Shown one piece after another: positions 63,301 through 64,000 of a stretch of DNA of 64,000 nt. Under the pieces are notes generated by a model. The model was not told the DNA's origin. It saw nothing but the letters and a program-made list of their open reading frames with translations, and did no database searches. The position numbers were made by a program, and so were the translations under genes. Each line of letters starts with the position of its first letter. The first letter of the stretch is position 1. This DNA is from Candidatus Hydrogenedens sp. Its GTDB lineage: Bacteria > Hydrogenedentota > Hydrogenedentia > Hydrogenedentales > JAEUWI01. The stretch covers positions 1 to 64,000 of the forward strand of contig WGMK01000030.1 in NCBI GenBank assembly GCA_016125095.1, written 5' to 3'.

Positions 63301-64000
63301 CTACTCCGTCTCGTCGTCGTAATATTCGCGGGGGCCTTCCCAGTAGACGCCGGCGAGGGAAGCGGAATTTGCTTCGATGTACTCTGCAGGTTCCACGGAA
63401 TAGCCGGTGCGTCCGCTCCATTCGGCGTAGGCGCGGGCGAGTTCGGTCGCCTCGTCCGCCGACTCGGCGACCACGGTGAAGCGTTGGTAGTAGCCTTCGG
63501 ATTCTTCGCCGGAGGGCTCGGCGAAGTCCACCATGACGTGATACAAACCGGGCTCGCGCTCGGCCATGCGGCCGTGCAATTCGCGGATCAGGTATTGCAC
63601 CGAATCGTCGCTGCTGTCCCGCTGGCAGGCCTCGCGCGCCAGGGATCTGGCCTCGTCCGTGTTCCCCAGACGGAGACAGGCGATACCCGTGGTCGCCGCC
63701 ACGACCGCGATCATGTCGGGGTCGAGCACGCGGTCCGGCGCAAGGAGCGCGAGGCCGAGCTCGCGCGCCTGGGCGTGGGCGTCTTCCTGCAGCGCGGCGC
63801 GCAGTTCGAACAGGCCGACCTCGTCGGCCGCCTCGGGGTCGGTCACGGCGCTGACGAGCTTACGCGCCTCCTCGATACGCCCCTCGTTCAGCTCCGTCGT
63901 CGCCCAGTCCAGCCGGATGGAATCCGCGTCGCAGCGGGGCAGGGACAGCGCGCGCTTATAGCTCGCGCGGCAGGCATCATACTCGCCGAGTTCGCCCTGA
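63301..64000 (-). CDS. TPR-containing protein, 5' end outside window
   Basis: The frame is open to the right edge; ~232 residues are visible. TPR-like helices run from the edge (ELGEYDACRASYKRALSLP; LDWATTELNEGRIEEARKLV; IACLRLGNTDEARSLAREAC). The last ~85 residues are a separate small domain (GLYHVMVDFAEPSGEESEGY, FTVVAESADEATELARAYAE) with an acidic tail. The domain is not a recognised family; the fold resembles a stress-type alpha-beta unit. A GTG inside (63846) is not the start, since coding continues upstream. Confidence 0.65.
   Translation of the reverse strand, partial: QGELGEYDACRASYKRALSLPRCDADSIRLDWATTELNEGRIEEARKLVSAVTDPEAADEVGLFELRAALQEDAHAQARELGLALLAPDRVLDPDMIAVVAATTGIACLRLGNTDEARSLAREACQRDSSDDSVQYLIRELHGRMAEREPGLYHVMVDFAEPSGEESEGYYQRFTVVAESADEATELARAYAEWSGRTGYSVEPAEYIEANSASLAGVYWEGPREYYDDETE

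Overview
The window looks like chromosome of an uncultured, GC-rich, Gram-negative bacterium of the Planctomycetes/Candidatus Hydrogenedentota type. The reasons are a secreted planctomycete-type cytochrome (DUF1592 family) paired with a DUF1552 protein, many secreted glycoside-hydrolase-like and beta-helix proteins, Glu-Gly-rich stalks (EGEGxxEG), and a two-repeat dockerin-like C-terminal domain (core LSELLRxIQFYN) on four separate secreted proteins. I associate that tag with Hydrogenedentota from memory, so the phylum is an inference. No rRNA, tRNA or CRISPR array was seen.

Layout. 0-2 kb: a less GC-rich polymorphic-toxin C-terminus followed by two tandem immunity paralogues. 2-8.5 kb: an HNH nuclease, a GH95-type hydrolase, a ceramidase-like protein, a divergent phosphoethanolamine-type methyltransferase and a frameshifted EAL gene. 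8.6-20.4 kb: Rrf2 regulator plus SLC13 transporter, secreted glycosidase-like protein, a large tagged surface protein, a dienoyl-CoA-reductase-like SDR and the DUF1592/DUF1552 pair. 20.4-27.2 kb: palindromic repeats, cytochrome bd oxidase, a CarH-like B12 photoreceptor regulator and a fasciclin protein that share an operator-like pattern, then thyA-folA. 27.2-34.4 kb: two tagged surface proteins around a CPBP protease.

The most unusual locus is 32.6-44.8 kb. Leftward run an FHA-CHAT protease, an ECF sigma factor, an anti-sigma factor and an acidic tagged surface protein. Rightward run a membrane Ser/Thr kinase with a CsgG-like tail, a lipoprotein with the same CsgG-like domain, an outer-membrane barrel, and a tagged beta-helix protein. 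Both arms end in proteins with the same C-terminal tag, which suggests a regulated envelope or export system for tagged proteins.

44.8-51.2 kb holds a nucleoside hydrolase with a methylthioribose-kinase-like gene, a second sigma/anti-sigma pair, a fused arsenosugar-type glycosyltransferase and a TVP38-DUF547 fusion. 51.4-55.3 kb is a bufferin-type RiPP cluster: a Tat-signal precursor with five C-x5-C units, a DUF692 enzyme and a DUF2063 partner, followed by a mercuric-reductase-like flavoprotein. 56.9-62.9 kb is the SOS mutasome imuA-imuB-dnaE2 behind a perfect 22-bp palindrome placed between -35 and -10; the operon is interrupted by an orphan antitoxin-like gene and a nested palindromic repeat. 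The window ends in a TPR protein cut by the right edge.
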